64,000 nt of DNA, from positions 250,420,484 through 250,484,483 of the forward strand of contig CP136064.1 of NCBI GenBank assembly GCA_032622095.1, written 5' to 3'. The stretch comes from Siphonodentalium dalli. Taxonomy: Eukaryota; Mollusca; Scaphopoda; Gadilida; Siphonodentaliidae. The notes under the pieces are model-generated. The model had not been told where the DNA came from and made no database searches. It saw only the letters and a program-made list of their open reading frames with translations. The position numbers and the translations under genes were made by a program. Positions within the stretch are counted from its first letter, which is position 1, and every line of letters begins with the position of its first letter. Positions 32,270 through 44,673 of this stretch are shown here, in pieces.

Positions 32270-32889
32270 TTTGTTATCCGATTATACCACAGAACAAAAT
32301 CCTTGCCATCCACACGCACGATGTTGCACTGAGTCACGAGTGCTTTCTTTCCCGATTATGTATATTTTCAGTAACTACTTATCGTTCTGTTCCAGAAACG
32401 ATAGTCAAGTCGTTAAGCATTTGATGATCAGCGTTTATTTACGATCATTTTGGTGGTTAAATCGTCAATATCGGTCCATGCAATGTAAACCAATAAGCCA
32501 TATAGGTATGTTATCGCCTTCTGCAATGTGGAATATCAATGTCGCCTTGCGCGCGGAATTTACTCGCCATGTTCATTTCATAACGGTCTTCCCCGGAAGC
32601 TATTGGGAAGTTGTCGATTTCATTAATGTACATTCATATGTGTCAGTGCTCCCAAGTACATGGCGATCCTCACACAAAATACTTCTATGATCACATTGCA
32701 GACATCGCGGAGAGGTCTGATATCATGGATAAGCGTACAGTACCATTCATTCGCGACAAACGTATACGCATTACGTTGTCTACCAGCACACATTTATAAC
32801 CAACCAACCTGAAGGGATCCACTCTTTCAATCTTGCACCATAATGTCGACATGAACATATTGAATCACCGAGATGTTTCGATGTGAAAA
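32270..32889. other. Unresolved intronic DNA
   Basis: No gene, RNA or repeat boundary supported. Confidence 0.45.
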
Positions 32890-33470
32890 GTACATAATAA
32901 CGCTTGTCCGATAAAAGTATCAACTTAAAAGTTCGAATATTAGTGTTCACTAAATATATGCAAATTAGCAAACACCACAACTGGTGTGTGTTGCGAATCC
33001 GTGGGGTATATAAGATCTATGATTTTTAGTACATTATAGTGATGTGAAATAGATGAATTACTGCAGTGTGTGTTTGAATATATTCTTGCATTATAACATC
33101 AGGCGGGCGACAAAAGCAATGTCTCCCTGCTCAGCGGGCGACAGTGTGATTTGTCGCCCGGCACATGACAGGAAATGGGCCAATCAGAAGTGTTGAAAAT
33201 AGGTAGAATGGTAACAAATCACACTGTCGCCCACTGACCGGGGTGACATTGTTTTCGTCGCCCGCCTGGTCTTATATTGCAAGAATATATTTAATACACA
33301 AAAACAGTGCAGAAACTCAACAATATTAATATGTACTATAATCATAAATCTTATATACCCCCACGGGTTCACAAAACAAAACACCAGTTGTATTATTTGC
33401 TAATTTGCATATATTTGGTAAACAATAATATGCAAAATTTTGAGTTGCTTGTCACAAACATTTATAACAT
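32890..33470. mobile_element. Large foldback element, ~200-250-bp arms
   Basis: Left arm segments ACTAAATATATGCAAATTAGC, GGGGTATATAAGAT, TGAATATATTCTTGCA, CAGGCGGGCGACAAAAGCAATG and GGGCGACAGTGTGATTTGT pair in order with the right arm (33225-33445). The unpaired centre is about 50 bp (33158-33212). The arm vocabulary GATTTGTC-GCCC and ACATTG resembles the foldback at 32120, so the two may be related. Confidence 0.8.
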
Positions 33471-34351
33471 TTGGGGCTCTGTTCAACATCAGACAGGGTC
33501 TGTGGAACTACGGAACTACGCCTACCTTTAAAAGCATTCATGCATTTATTACATACTCACGCGGAACGAAACACACCCAACATAACATCACAGAAACATA
33601 TGGACGACATCACGATATATCTAGACTCGACATCCAACAACAACAAACATCACAGGCATCATATCACATCACACGATCCGACGAACTGACCTGTAGACAA
33701 CGAGAGTTGACATTGTGATGACCCTGGCAAACAACTGCACAAGTTGTAGTTGTTGCCTGACCATATCCATCATGGATAGGTATACATATAAACACATGTG
33801 ATGTGTCAGTAACCAACTTCCTTATTGTCGATATGACATATATTTAACACATCCATAACTATGGCGACATAGTTAACTTCAAAACCTATTTACTGGTATA
33901 AAAAAGGGAATTATTAACGCTGCATGCGATTTCAACATCCCTACACTATTGGGCAAAGATATTATTAAAAACATAATATTAAATGGGTAAAACATATATC
34001 ACATACTATCCTGGGGAAGCATAGGTTCTGGTGTCATTGAAGTTTCAGTTACACTATTACTTTATAAACATTTTTCAAAGCATTTAAAGAATTATGTACG
34101 CTAACACTTGACACTTGTGAATAGTGTAAATAGTTAACCATCGCTCATGATCCATGTAAAAATGGCTGAGATTAAAGCATCATTCATACAGTGTAATACC
34201 ATGTAGCGATGTTACCCGCACGGCGATCAACTATGAAATGAAAAGCCAGCGGAAATAACGTCACCTGTGATTGGCTAGCTGCTTATTAGTCTCCGACTGT
34301 TTGGTCTAACACTGTGCGCTAGATAAAGACAGATATTTTGACCGAGTGGAT
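33471..34351. other. Unresolved intronic DNA left of a LINE
   Basis: Open frames at 33440-33718 and 33471-33689 are low in complexity (many His, Thr, Gln) and show no domain. GAGTGGAT at 34344-34351 is the candidate target duplication of the LINE that follows. Confidence 0.5.
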
Positions 34352-37142
34352 CGTACAGATCTGCACAATTCTGCTCTCAAAATTATTGGGAACACCTGGA
34401 ATCCTCAATATCAGACGCTCTCGACATTTCCGAATACGTTGTCATTACAGGAGATTTTAACTCCAATTTCATGGATAGTTCATCGAAGTTGAAAAGTATA
34501 ACGGATGGTTTCAGCATGAAAAATTCAATAATGGTCCCCACGAGAGTGACCTCCACCTCAAGCACGATACTTGACCCAATTATTACTTCAAACTCTCTCC
34601 GTGTAATAGATGCCGATGTCCTAGATCTCGGAGTTTCAGACCACTTAGGTGTATATGCTACAATAACATTTGAAAACACGACCGCAGCGTCATTTCTAAG
34701 ACAAGTGTGGAACTACAGAAAAGCTAACTTTTCCCATGCAAATAACCTACTTGCTAATGTCAACTGGGATGACCTCATAACACATGCATCGGATGTGAAC
34801 ACAGCTGCCAATAACTTTCAATTAGAATTTCTGTCCATAATGGCGAAAACAATTCCACAGTCGTACATTACAGTAAGAACTTCTGATAAAATCTGGTTCA
34901 ACTCGGACATCCGTTTTGAGATACGAAAACGTGACAGAGTTAGGAAAAAAGCCATGAAAAATGAAAACCCTGAAATCTGGAGAAAATACAAAAATATAAG
35001 AAACAAAGTCAATAACATGAAGAAGCACGCAAAAATTTAATTTGAAGAAAACCTAGAAGAACGAATAAGAGAAGCGTCCAACCCGCGAGACTTTTGGCGA
35101 GTAATGCATTACCTACTAAACAAGAAACGAACAAAAAATATCCCCCCACTATACAGCTCCTCCGGTACTATCTCTGCTAACAATAAGACATATGCAATAG
35201 ATGATAATGAAAAAGCCAAAATCTTAAACGACAGCTTCATTGCAAATTCTACAATTAATGGTGCTAATAATAACCTGCCTAATTTTCCGAAACGCACCGC
35301 AAACACCATGCCTGACTTGATCTTCACAGAAACCGAGGTTGAAACAGCCATCAAATCTTTTAAACTTAACAAAGCCCACGGGCACGATGGGATTAGCGTT
35401 AGAATGCTCCGCGAAACAGCAAAATCGATAGCTCACCCACTGGTCCTTCTATTCAGGAAATCTATCAATACAGAGAAATTCCCAAACTCCTGGAAATCCG
35501 CAAACGTGATCCCGATTTTCAAAAAAGACGATCCAGCTGACGCCAAAAATTATCGACCAATATCCCTTTTACCATGTGTATCTAAAATTTTTGAGAAAGT
35601 TGTTCTGAAACAGATTAGTAAGTTTTTCATCGAAAATGAGCTCTTGTATTTCCATCAATCCGGTTTTCTCCCAGGTCACAGTACAACATACCAACTATTA
35701 GACCTATACCACAACTTGTGCCAAACCCTCGATAAAGGACTATTTACATGTTCCATATTCTGTGATATATCCAAAGCTTTTGAAAGGGTTTGGCACAGGG
35801 GACTGATACATAAATTGAAAGCTTATGGATTAAAAGGAACGACTTTAAATTGGATAGAAGACTACCTAGATAACCGGACGCAAAGAGTCCTAGTCAATGA
35901 CATATTTTCAAAATATGAGGTCATCCCAGCAGGAGTGCCCCAGGGATAAATCCTGGGACCTTTCTTGTTCCTTGTCTATATAAATGATCTAGCCGATGGT
36001 ATTGAATCGGTAACGAGAATGTACGCTGATGACACTTGCCTCAAGAATAGCCACTTTGATATTAATATACTTGAAGGTACTATGAACAGCGACTTAGACA
36101 AATTGGAATGTCCTTCTCATTGGTTGCTCCATCTACAGAGAATCCGAACCTCAAATTCGTGGGAAATTCAATCGACTTTGTGGACAAGCATAAACATTTA
36201 GGTCTGGAACTCCAATCAAATCTCAAATGGAACGCCCACATCGAAGGCTCTGTCAAAAAGATTGCCTCGCGCCTATCTCAACTTCGTCGCATCAAATATC
36301 AACTAAACAGGAAAACCATCGAAATTATTTACAAAACATACATTTTACCACTATTTGATTATTCAGATGCCGTTTGGGACAATGCCTCTAACTATATGTT
36401 AGAAAAGCTTGACCGGCTTCATATCGATGCTGGCCGGATAGTCAGCGGTATCACCCGTTCTGCCTCGGGTGATGCGGTATTACAGGAAGTTGGATGGCCT
36501 TCACTCAATAAAAGACGCCAAACACATAAATTGCAGGCACTCTATAAAATCGTCAACAATTTAGCACCAACATATCTATCCACTATACTTCCCCCCAGAT
36601 CTCATGAAGTTGCAGACTATAATTGGAGACGCCCCAGTAAATTTTATTCATATTACTGCAATACTGAACACTTCAAACAGTCATTTTTCCCAAAGATGGC
36701 CATGGAATGGAACAAACTTCCCAAATTAATCACTGACGTTGACCAATTTTCTACCTTCAAAACCAACTTGCAACATATAGATCCAACGCCCAGTCCCCCT
36801 CGACATTTCTACGTTGGACTTAGAAAATACAATATTTTTCACTGTCGCCTACGTAACTTGTGTAGTGAACTCCGATCTGATATGTTCAACAACTATATCG
36901 CTGACAGCCCCGCATGTTCGTGTGGAAACCGGTATGAAGACGCATATCATTATTTCTTCATGTGCCCATTGTACCAAAGAGAGCGCTCAGAATTATCTGA
37001 GAAACTAACCCGTGAAAATCTCATAATAAGCAACATTGCAGAACTCATGTGTGGAATACCTAATATCTCGTCCCAAAAAAATATGAGACTATTTGACATC
37101 ACACAGCAATATATTGCCGCGACTAAACGTTTCGACCCCTAA
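34352..37142 (+). pseudogene. LINE ORF2: endonuclease, RT, C-terminal zinc motif
   Basis: The frame opens inside the APE-type endonuclease: ITGDFNSN, then SSTILDPI and SDHLGVYATI, the late catalytic boxes. The RT follows with KAHGHDGISV, NYRPISLLP, FCDISKAFERVWH, AGVPQG and MYADDTCL (YADD catalytic box). The C-terminal part holds CSCG ... YHYFFMCPLY. Lesions: TAA at 35038-35040, TAA at 35947-35949 in place of Ser of PQGS, and near 36105 a loss of roughly 15 codons plus a frame change, removing the WANKWLVKFNPTKT segment present in the minus-strand LINE. The true stop is at 37140-37142. The N-terminal endonuclease and ORF1 are missing. Confidence 0.9.
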
Positions 37143-37627
37143 AAGATTTTATATTATATGTATGTATATGTGTGTCCATACGGATCCATATATGTGTACA
37201 TGTGTATATTTAGGTGTATGTACATACATAAGTATATCACTTCTGAATATACTTAAAGGTGATTCAGAAATTTCAATTTTTATGTGGCAGTTATCTCACA
37301 AACGGACCAACCTCCCCCACAAACATGCACGTTCTTATCAATTGTCGGTACTGTCTTCCAGAGCGCTACAAAAATTAAAACCTAGTTCATGACTGTCTAC
37401 TATTATTATTTTTTCACAATGCAGCCTCATTGTTTTAAACACAACCTCTGGAAGGCAATACAAATTATATATCTCTAAACTGATCATCATGTAAATACGT
37501 TTATATACCGTCATCTTGATCACATGTATGTAATATTATTGTATCGGGAGAGGGGCTTCGTAAGTTGTAAAAACTTGTGCCTCAATCCCTTTTGTATATT
37601 ATACAAATAAAATATGTTTCAAGTCAA
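34352..37627 (+). mobile_element. CR1/Jockey-like LINE, 5'-truncated, 3.28 kb
   Basis: ORF2 of a non-LTR retrotransposon running from the endonuclease to the 3' end. It starts just after GAGTGGAT (34344-34351), which recurs at 37628-37635 as a candidate 8-bp target duplication. The 3' UTR (37143-37627) includes GGGAGAGGGGC and ends AATAAAATATGTTTC, matching the end of the minus-strand LINE at 17205. It is inactive because of two in-frame stops and a coding deletion. It lies in intron 4 in sense with the host gene. Confidence 0.9.
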
Positions 37628-37635
37628 GAGTGGAT

Positions 37636-38041
37636 AAGATTTTGGACTAAGATAGAATATGAATATATCTAAATTGAGATCAGGACTGAATGTAGGAACA
37701 AGAGATGGAGATAGGCGGAATCACGGAAATGGAATTAAACCAAGCACGCTAAATGAAATGATTACAATGCAGCTTTAGAATGTATATTAGTAAGTTAGGT
37801 TTTATAACTGAGTTAATATACATATGCAGTATGTATTGTTCAACATTAAAGGAACATACTGTTTTGTATAAAATAGCACTGTCACACTATCCCTATGTTG
37901 ACAAAATGACCTCCACGTCATTTAATCAAATACTGAAAGGAAAGTCGCTAATATACATGACTTTCACACTATACAACTGATAATGGAAAATTATCATCCA
38001 TCACATTCTCATACACAGAGATAACATGGACACCGACATAT
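37636..38041. other. Unresolved intronic DNA right of the LINE
   Basis: No feature supported beyond the target duplication at its left edge. Confidence 0.5.
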
Positions 38042-38167
38042 CCTCAGGGTATGCGGCTTATACGGACCCTGGCTCTTACGGACCCTGGCTCTTACGGACC
38101 CTGGCTTTTACGGACCACCGGCTGATACGGACCCTGGCTTATACGGACCCCGGCTCATACGGACCTC
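38042..38167 (+). repeat. 16-17-bp minisatellite, about 7 units
   Basis: Units of TACGGACCCTGGCTCT with variants (CACCGGCTGA, CCCGGCTCA) run head to tail and are much more GC-rich than the surroundings. Confidence 0.9.
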
Positions 38168-38174
38168 AATTAAA

Positions 38175-38530
38175 ATATGCAATTTTCAAACTTATATTTA
38201 TAAATTTAATATTTTACACATATATCTGTATTAATTGAGAATTTCGGTGAATTTTTTTGGTGATTTTCAAACTTATATTTATGAATATAGCTGATTTTTT
38301 CAGTGATTTTCAAACTTGTATTTATGAATTTAATATATAATTATGATTGTCATTTCACACATATATCTGTATTAATTGAGAATTTTTGGTGATTTTGAAA
38401 CTTATATTTATGAATTTAACCGATTTTTTTCGGGTTTTTTTTCAAACTTATATTTATGAATATAATATATAATTATGATTGTATTTTCACACATATATCT
38501 GTATTAATTGAGAATGTCGGTGATGTTCTG
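38175..38530 (+). repeat. AT-rich ~100-130-bp tandem repeat, about 4 units
   Basis: TTTTCAAACTTATATTTATGAAT recurs near 38177, 38265, 38305, 38393 and 38440, alternating with ACACATATATCTGTATTAATTG near 38215, 38357 and 38493. Confidence 0.85.
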
Positions 38531-38584
38531 GCTTGAAAAAGCATTTATTGAATCGCGTTAATTAATCTCTTTATCGTTGTATAT

Positions 38585-38850
38585 CAACAGACACGCGGTG
38601 ATAAATGGTCAGTGAATGGTGATCAGGATGAATCCACTGAGTTTGATTTGTTACGAAAACATGTTAGTAAAAACACAACTTGTTTCAACTTATTTATTGT
38701 CCCTTGTATACACACTCGTGTGTGATCCCTTATATTGTTTTATAAACAGACACGCGATGATGAATGGTCAGTGAATGGTGACCAGTATGAATCCACTGAG
38801 TTTGACTTGTTATGAAAACATGTTAGTAAAAACACAACTGGTATATATTC
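38585..38850 (+). repeat. ~158-bp tandem duplication
   Basis: CAGACACGCG-TGAT-AATGGTCAGTGAATGGTGA ... GTTAGTAAAAACACAACT occurs at about 38588-38688 and again at about 38746-38840. Confidence 0.85.
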
Positions 38851-40482
38851 AACTGATTTATTTTTGACTGGCATAATTCCACAATGACTGCATTGAAACT
38901 GAATGTTCTACTTATCACACAATACGGCTGAAATTGGTGTAAACAATATTTATTCCCAATACAAAACAAGTTGAATATTTTACAAAAATGCTAATGGATG
39001 AGTATGGGTGATTGGAAAGGGATGAGACAACAAGCCTATTGTGGCTTTTTTGTAAGTCCTCTCCCATTATTCACCACAGATTCACACTGACTGATCTATC
39101 TGAGAACTTCAATCCTCAAGACACAACAAGCAACACAGATCTGTTAAAATAATAATCACAATATCACCTCACAGAGCATATATATTTTATAAAGTATTCC
39201 TTGAAAACCGGTACCTCATGTGAGTTTTGGCTACACCGGATCATCAGCTGGAAAAACTAGAAATACTTCTGATCTTATTTAGATGATAAGTGATACCTAG
39301 CAATAAATACTATCGATACATAATTTATAAACAGACACAACTATGAATGACACAATACTAAAACTAAGAACATGGTATCCAGTGCTAACATGAAACAGGA
39401 CAATCCCTATTTCCAGTGTTTACACACAATTGAAACTGAATATCTCAATCTCCACTCTGACTACTACTGATACATTCGCCTTCGCGCCATCAACATCACC
39501 ATCAACAACAGCAGTATCTACTGCATTAGATTCAAAAGGTACACGGACAATATCAATAACCTCATCACCATATTCTCATTAGCCTCATTATTGCATTGCT
39601 ATCACATGTGGAACGAAGTTCAAGTTGACCTTATACACATGCCGTATATTATGTGAATTATACACATGAGCACACAGGGGGTATACACAAGCATAATTCG
39701 CTTGCAACTGGTGTGCGAATATTGTGTATTATACACATGTGTATCCAGTGGATACACAAAAGCAAAAGTCGCCCATTCTGTGGCAAGCCTTTGACGGTGT
39801 ATCCTCGTGTCGCATTTTTTCGGCGATTGGTCGTCTGTATCAGTTTATAAAACAATAATCTTATTCTAGACTTGCATGAACGCCATTACCGTGTGACTAC
39901 AATACATAGTCGTGTTCATTGTATATAAGGTCCATGTTACTATACCAGAAATCAAAATTCCAAAAAGACTAAAAACAATGTGCAAAATCCAAAATTAAAC
40001 GATCCTCTAATTTCGCCATTATCATGATATGCGACACAACAACAACATCGACTCAGCAATACAAACTGTTAATCTCATTGCCAATATAACATCCGATGTT
40101 AGAAAATGATGATCCTATCAAGCAATCACGACATGTAGTAGAATAGAATAGTTTATTTCTTCCACCATTAGAAATGGTACAAAGAATGGATCAAACAATA
40201 CATGATACGATACATACATAAAAGACAATAGACAACAGTGTGTGTGCATCCGATTAGGGACAAGACAGCCCATCCGTTGCTCGCCCCCAGCGCACGCCCA
40301 CCGCCACTGAGTTCGGCTCTTAGAGTCGAACTCAGTGACCCTGGTTATACGATGGTAGCGCACAACGACATGAGCAATAGTTCGGAATCAGCTATGTTCA
40401 GATGCTAAATTATGGAAAAGACAGTGTATAACTTGCGGGTGCATCTCAACCATTTACTCGGGAGAACTACCAGTTTTTTCAT
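38851..40482. other. Unresolved intronic DNA with small repeats
   Basis: At 39650-39760 TGAATTATACACATG and TGTATTATACACATG introduce two related GTATACACAAGC/GGATACACAAAAGC units. At 40310-40335 CTGAGTTCGGCTCTTAGAGTCGAACTCAG forms a short hairpin. No gene recognised. Confidence 0.5.
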
Positions 40483-40486
40483 TTAA

Positions 40487-40980
40487 AGGCACGTGAGGCC
40501 TTAGTTGTCGAAAATATTCATATTCGTTCCAATCACCGTAAACAGAAAAACATTAAAACGCATACAGTTTCGTTCATATATACCATGACCATCGCGTAAA
40601 CAGCATGTTATCATAAAGATTTACTATATTTTACCTAAGCAAGAGCCTGATTGTGTTACAGAAGACAACACAAAGCTGCTGGCTAATCACACACAAATGA
40701 CATAAACGCTCTTTATTCATTCCATATCAGGAATTCACCCACAAAGAACGCTCTTTATGTTTACCATCATAATATAAACAAACACCAGAAAAGTTACTTT
40801 TTATGTTTTTGTTTACATAATAATGGTCAAAAATATGACAATAACATACTGTTTATGCGATATTTCTTATTTGTATACGGACAAAGTCTGTATACATTTT
40901 GTTGTTCTTTCTGTTTGTGGCAGTTTTTGACGGGTGGAAATATTTTCACAGGATACTCACCGCCAAGGCCAACCGTACCT
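40487..40980 (+). mobile_element. Family C MITE, 494 bp, copy 2
   Basis: TTAA flanks at 40483-40486 and 40981-40984. Same length and orientation as 10865-11358, with about seven base differences by eye. Confidence 0.85.
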
Positions 40981-41121
40981 TTAAAAGATTAACAAATTTA
41001 CTCAGTTGTTGACAATGGTCAGCCGTGTTTACACGCAGAATACACAATCAACAGTTCGCATGTGCATTGCTTGATTTTATATGACGTGAATACACGCGTG
41101 GGCATAATACACAATAAACGT

Positions 41122-41340
41122 CACCCATATAATGAGAATCATATTGTCCTGTGTCACCCATACAATGAGAATCATAGAGTCATGTTTCACCCATACAGTG
41201 AGAATCATAGAGTCATGTGTCACCCATATAATGATAATCATAGTCATGTGTCACCAATATAATGAGAATCATAGAGTCATGTGTCGCCCATATAATGAGA
41301 ATCATAGAGTCATGTTTCACCCATATAATGAGAACCATAT
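41122..41340 (+). repeat. 33-bp minisatellite, 7 units
   Basis: Units of CACCCATATAATGAGAATCA followed by TAGAGTCATGTGT repeat head to tail with an exact 33-base step, except one 31-base unit. Open frames over it in all three frames are consequences of the period being a multiple of three. Confidence 0.95.
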
Positions 41341-42323
41341 TTCTTCCAGTGACTTGGACCTACAACGGCGTTGACGTTCCTCGCTTCCGACCTGTCGAAG
41401 AGTTATATGGTAATAATAAATTTTGGCGAGTGGTTAAAATCACATAGGCCATGCAGTACAATATTCTCAGAAAGCCTCTATAGTTTTTGAGATACCCTGC
41501 AATTTCGAACCCTAGAGAAAATCATGTCCTACATATATGTTGTAAATCGACTGTTGGCACATAATATATATATATATTGATTCTGGATTAGCTGCTAAGA
41601 AAAAAAATCGACTTTTGTGAATTTTTGACCTAAAAAATTGCGCAAAATCTAAAAACTTGCAAAAGAAAACTGATATTCACCCACGATCCATAACATTAAT
41701 ATTTTCTGAAGGGGAATGTAGATACAGTGTCATTTGTGACAGAAAGAGCCCCATAAAGCCTATCAAACAGTCGATTTTCAGCTGAACTTGGAGAAAGAGT
41801 TATCTGACTACCGGAAGTATACTAGTATGACATGGTATATGGTATAAAGGTCTAACTCACGAAATGACTTTTTCCATACACAGTAGAAATGTATACCCAC
41901 AGTATAGAGCGTTATACCCACAGTAAGGTGTAAAGCTGAAATTTACAAAATAGGTGTTAAACACACTAACATAGACGATTATGGTATAAATTTCAATAGC
42001 CGACATATGGATCCGTCAGATGACGTCAGGCTCGGTGTGCTAGACCAACGTCACGGTTGGTGGAACATGTCAGTTCAAGGGTAATTCATATATATCACGT
42101 GTTTGTGTCCCCCCCCCCCCGATTAAATCCCGCTGCCAAGGGTGACGGGGGATATGGTAATTTAAACTTTGCGATATGGGCAACCAGATTGCTATGGTTA
42201 CACCCTGATGTGGGGACAAAGACTTATATTAAGTCGGGGGTAAGAAATCTATTGTTTTGCACAAAGTTATATTGATGCAGAAACATAATCATCTGAATAA
42301 AAAATTTACATTATTTTTTTCAG
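41341..42323. other. Intron 4, right end
   Basis: No gene. A C-run lies at 42111-42120 and the intron ends with a long T-run acceptor (ATTATTTTTTTCAG). Confidence 0.55.
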
Positions 42324-42519
42324 AACCGGAAGATTATCCAGTAATTTTACCAGAAGCCATTGAATTTTTGGTGATACCGAACAAGTTTTCGTTCCAACAA
42401 GCCCGAACAATGTGTCACGACGCAAGTGCCAGAGTGTTAAGGATACGCGGACAGGAGAAGGCGGACATATTAAGTGCCTTGTATTCAAACAGCGTATTCA
42501 CGATACGCAATTTTGCTTT
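42324..42519 (+). CDS. Lectin gene exon 5: CTLD-2, first half
   Basis: This exon is 196 bp with phases 1 in and 2 out, the same length and phases as exon 2. It joins exon 4 through a Glu codon (G|AA) to give CYD-EPEDYPV. It encodes FLVIPNKFSFQQARTMCHDA and VLRIRGQEKADILSAL, the CTLD N-terminal helix with its conserved Cys and the I-x-x-Q-E-x-A-D-x-L motif. The donor is GCTTT|GTGAGT. The N-terminal extension IPNKFSFQQA is closer to the canonical CTLD helix than the equivalent in CTLD-1. Confidence 0.8.
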
Positions 42520-43024
42520 GTGAGTATATGCTATCATTAAATTTTAACACGTCATAAAACAGTCTCGACGAAAATTTTACCATATCTACTGGTAAAAAAA
42601 AGTAAGTTCTGTTTTGAAGATGATAGCTCTATGCAAATTAACGCATGCTGTCGGTTCACAAACAATCCGTTAAGGGGTGTGTGCATGCACATGTGGATAT
42701 CAATAAAATAATACAGGTAATTATTCAACTATACTCATAATGTATTTGAATACAAATTGCTTATTATATGAAAATATGTTCGAGGATATCTTCAGGTGTA
42801 GTAAGTCAGAATATAATCAAGATATGTGAAGATAATCTTATTATATCACATAATTTGGCCATAAAAGCAGTTTCATAATTGTCGGTAATAGACACGTTTA
42901 ATATCAGCGCGTGCGATGACGTCACATCGTTCTTCAAATGACTTGCGATCGCTGCGGTTTTTATCGTTGTTTTCGATGGATATTTCGCATTGCTTCGCGT
43001 TTATTTGATCATGTGATAAAAAGT
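42520..43024. other. Intron 5, left end
   Basis: AT-rich non-coding DNA without a recognised feature. Confidence 0.5.
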
Positions 43025-43165
43025 ATCTCACACTCGTCCTATTTTATACGTAATTTATCAACCTCGTCCACTAAATTCTATTTGAGCCTCGGTAAACCTC
43101 GGCTCAAATCGAATTTAGTGAACTCGGTTGATAAATTCCGTATAAAATAGAAACTCATGTGAGAT
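43025..43165. repeat. Foldback repeat, ~55-bp arms
   Basis: ATCTCACA ... CTATTTTATACG-AATTTATCAACC and CACTAAATTC-ATTTGAGCC-CGG pair with the complementary segments ending GTGAGAT at 43165. Loop near TAAACC. Confidence 0.85.
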
Positions 43166-43434
43166 CCTCTATATCAAGGATATATGTATGCCTATACGTG
43201 CTCGAATTGTCAATTCAAGCAGGAGAAATCAACTGGACATAAATTATATTACATGTAGATATATATAGTTGTCAGTGACAACTTGTCACCCGAAGTTTGG
43301 ATATGTACATATATGACATACAACTGATCCGAGCCTAATTTTGCAATTTGCTTTGATCAACAGGTATAGCATGGACATTTTCATAGACAATTTTGCATTG
43401 GTGGTTGAAAATGATTATGAAGTTTCTTATTCAA

Positions 43435-43603
43435 GAACTATTTTGAGAACAAATTCGCTATTTTCAGGCACCAAGAACTTATTTAAAATAGAACTTTTTC
43501 GAAAGTGCAGTGAATCAAGAAAACCTAATATATATCATGGATATGGAAACTGCACTTTCGCAAAAGTTCTATTTTAAAGAATAATTTGTTCTCAAAATAG
43601 TTT
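43435..43603. repeat. Foldback repeat, ~65-bp arms
   Basis: AACTATTTTGAGAACAAATT pairs with AATTTGTTCTCAAAATAGTT, and AAAATAGAACTTTTTCGAAAGTGCAGT pairs with the matching right arm. The left arm carries a short extra segment (GCACCAAGAAC). Confidence 0.85.
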
Positions 43604-43879
43604 TCATGCCATATAAGAAATAGTAAATTTGGACATAATTTCAAACGGGTTGCCATTCTTAAATGCTGTGTCGCAATAATCGCGTGTACCGAATTTCAAA
43701 AAGAAATGCCAGACAGATTTTGAGAAAATGCATTTTTAAATATATAATGCAGATCGAAATTGGCTCGCATAAGTTGCCAAATAATAAATTAACGAACTTG
43801 GACATTCACATACGGTGAAACATTATTATGGAACAGGTATTATTTAAGAACTATTATATTACCTGCGCTATTGTTTCAA

Positions 43880-44215
43880 CGTTATAAAGATCCCCGTCAG
43901 AACAGGTCTAAACATCAAAAAGGTGCCAGGGTTCGAACATGTGTAAGATGATCACTATGGGCGTAGCATGCAATCACCATCATTGGTATCACACAGGCAT
44001 CGCGGAAATCCACAAAATCACCCTATAATAAGTAATACATCTAAACAACCGCAAACGTTCATTATTGAGAACGCTCTGTATATCTTTTGGGCGACGGAAG
44101 CCTGGAAGCTCTGTATATTGCATATCTCTTTTGTAGCGACGGAAGCCTGAACGCTCTTTATATTACATACCTCTTCTGGGCGACGAATTACTGGACGCTC
44201 GTGATAATAGGCAAA
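43880..44215 (+). repeat. Dispersed repeat with ~45-bp tandem units
   Basis: Three to four units of ACGCTCT-TATAT followed by GGGCGACGGAAGCCTGGA occur at 44068-44195. The preceding part (AGATCCCC, CAATCACCATCATTGGTATCA, CAGGCATCGCGGAAATCCAC) recurs with divergence at 46250-46490. It ends about 450 bp upstream of nanos. Confidence 0.7.
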
Positions 44216-44328
44216 CAGAAAAATTAGCTACACACGCGTAATGTATATTTGTCGCACCAAACTGGACCATATCTATATCTTTTCACAAACACCTGCATGG
44301 TGTCCTCGTATTGCCTTCTGTAAATGTT

Positions 44329-44334
44329 TATAAA
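44329..44334 (+). promoter_or_regulatory. Possible TATA box of nanos
   Basis: TATAAA about 345 bp upstream of the nanos ATG on the coding strand. AT-rich context makes chance occurrence likely; no transcript start can be seen. Confidence 0.2.
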
Positions 44335-44673
44335 GAGGTATACTGATTCGAAAAAAATACTCTTTGGGGGATAATCCCTAACGCCCGTTTACCTTATGCA
44401 ATCTTAATGAGAGATGATGGTAATTATTCATAAACAAAGAGATGGATTAACTCCCGGCCACATGGTGGGTCATGATTGCCACCGCACCCGTCTGTTTGTT
44501 TAGTCCCCAGCTCGGTATCTGTGATCGGTACATCCGATTAGCAACCTGTACTGATCACTGCAACAACATCCATAATCTCCATCTTCTTCATAACTGGGCA
44601 CATGGAAGCATTTGTCACAACACGAAATCTGAACAACATATACATTGTATACCTGCCAACTGAAAATTAAGTC

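Noticed and set aside
32133-32690. 185-codon plus-strand open frame
   Set aside because: It begins inside a near-perfect palindrome and its remainder has no domain.
41122-41340. Open frames in three registers over the 33-bp repeat
   Set aside because: The period is a multiple of three, so any stop-free frame stays open; no start or splice context and a repetitive product.
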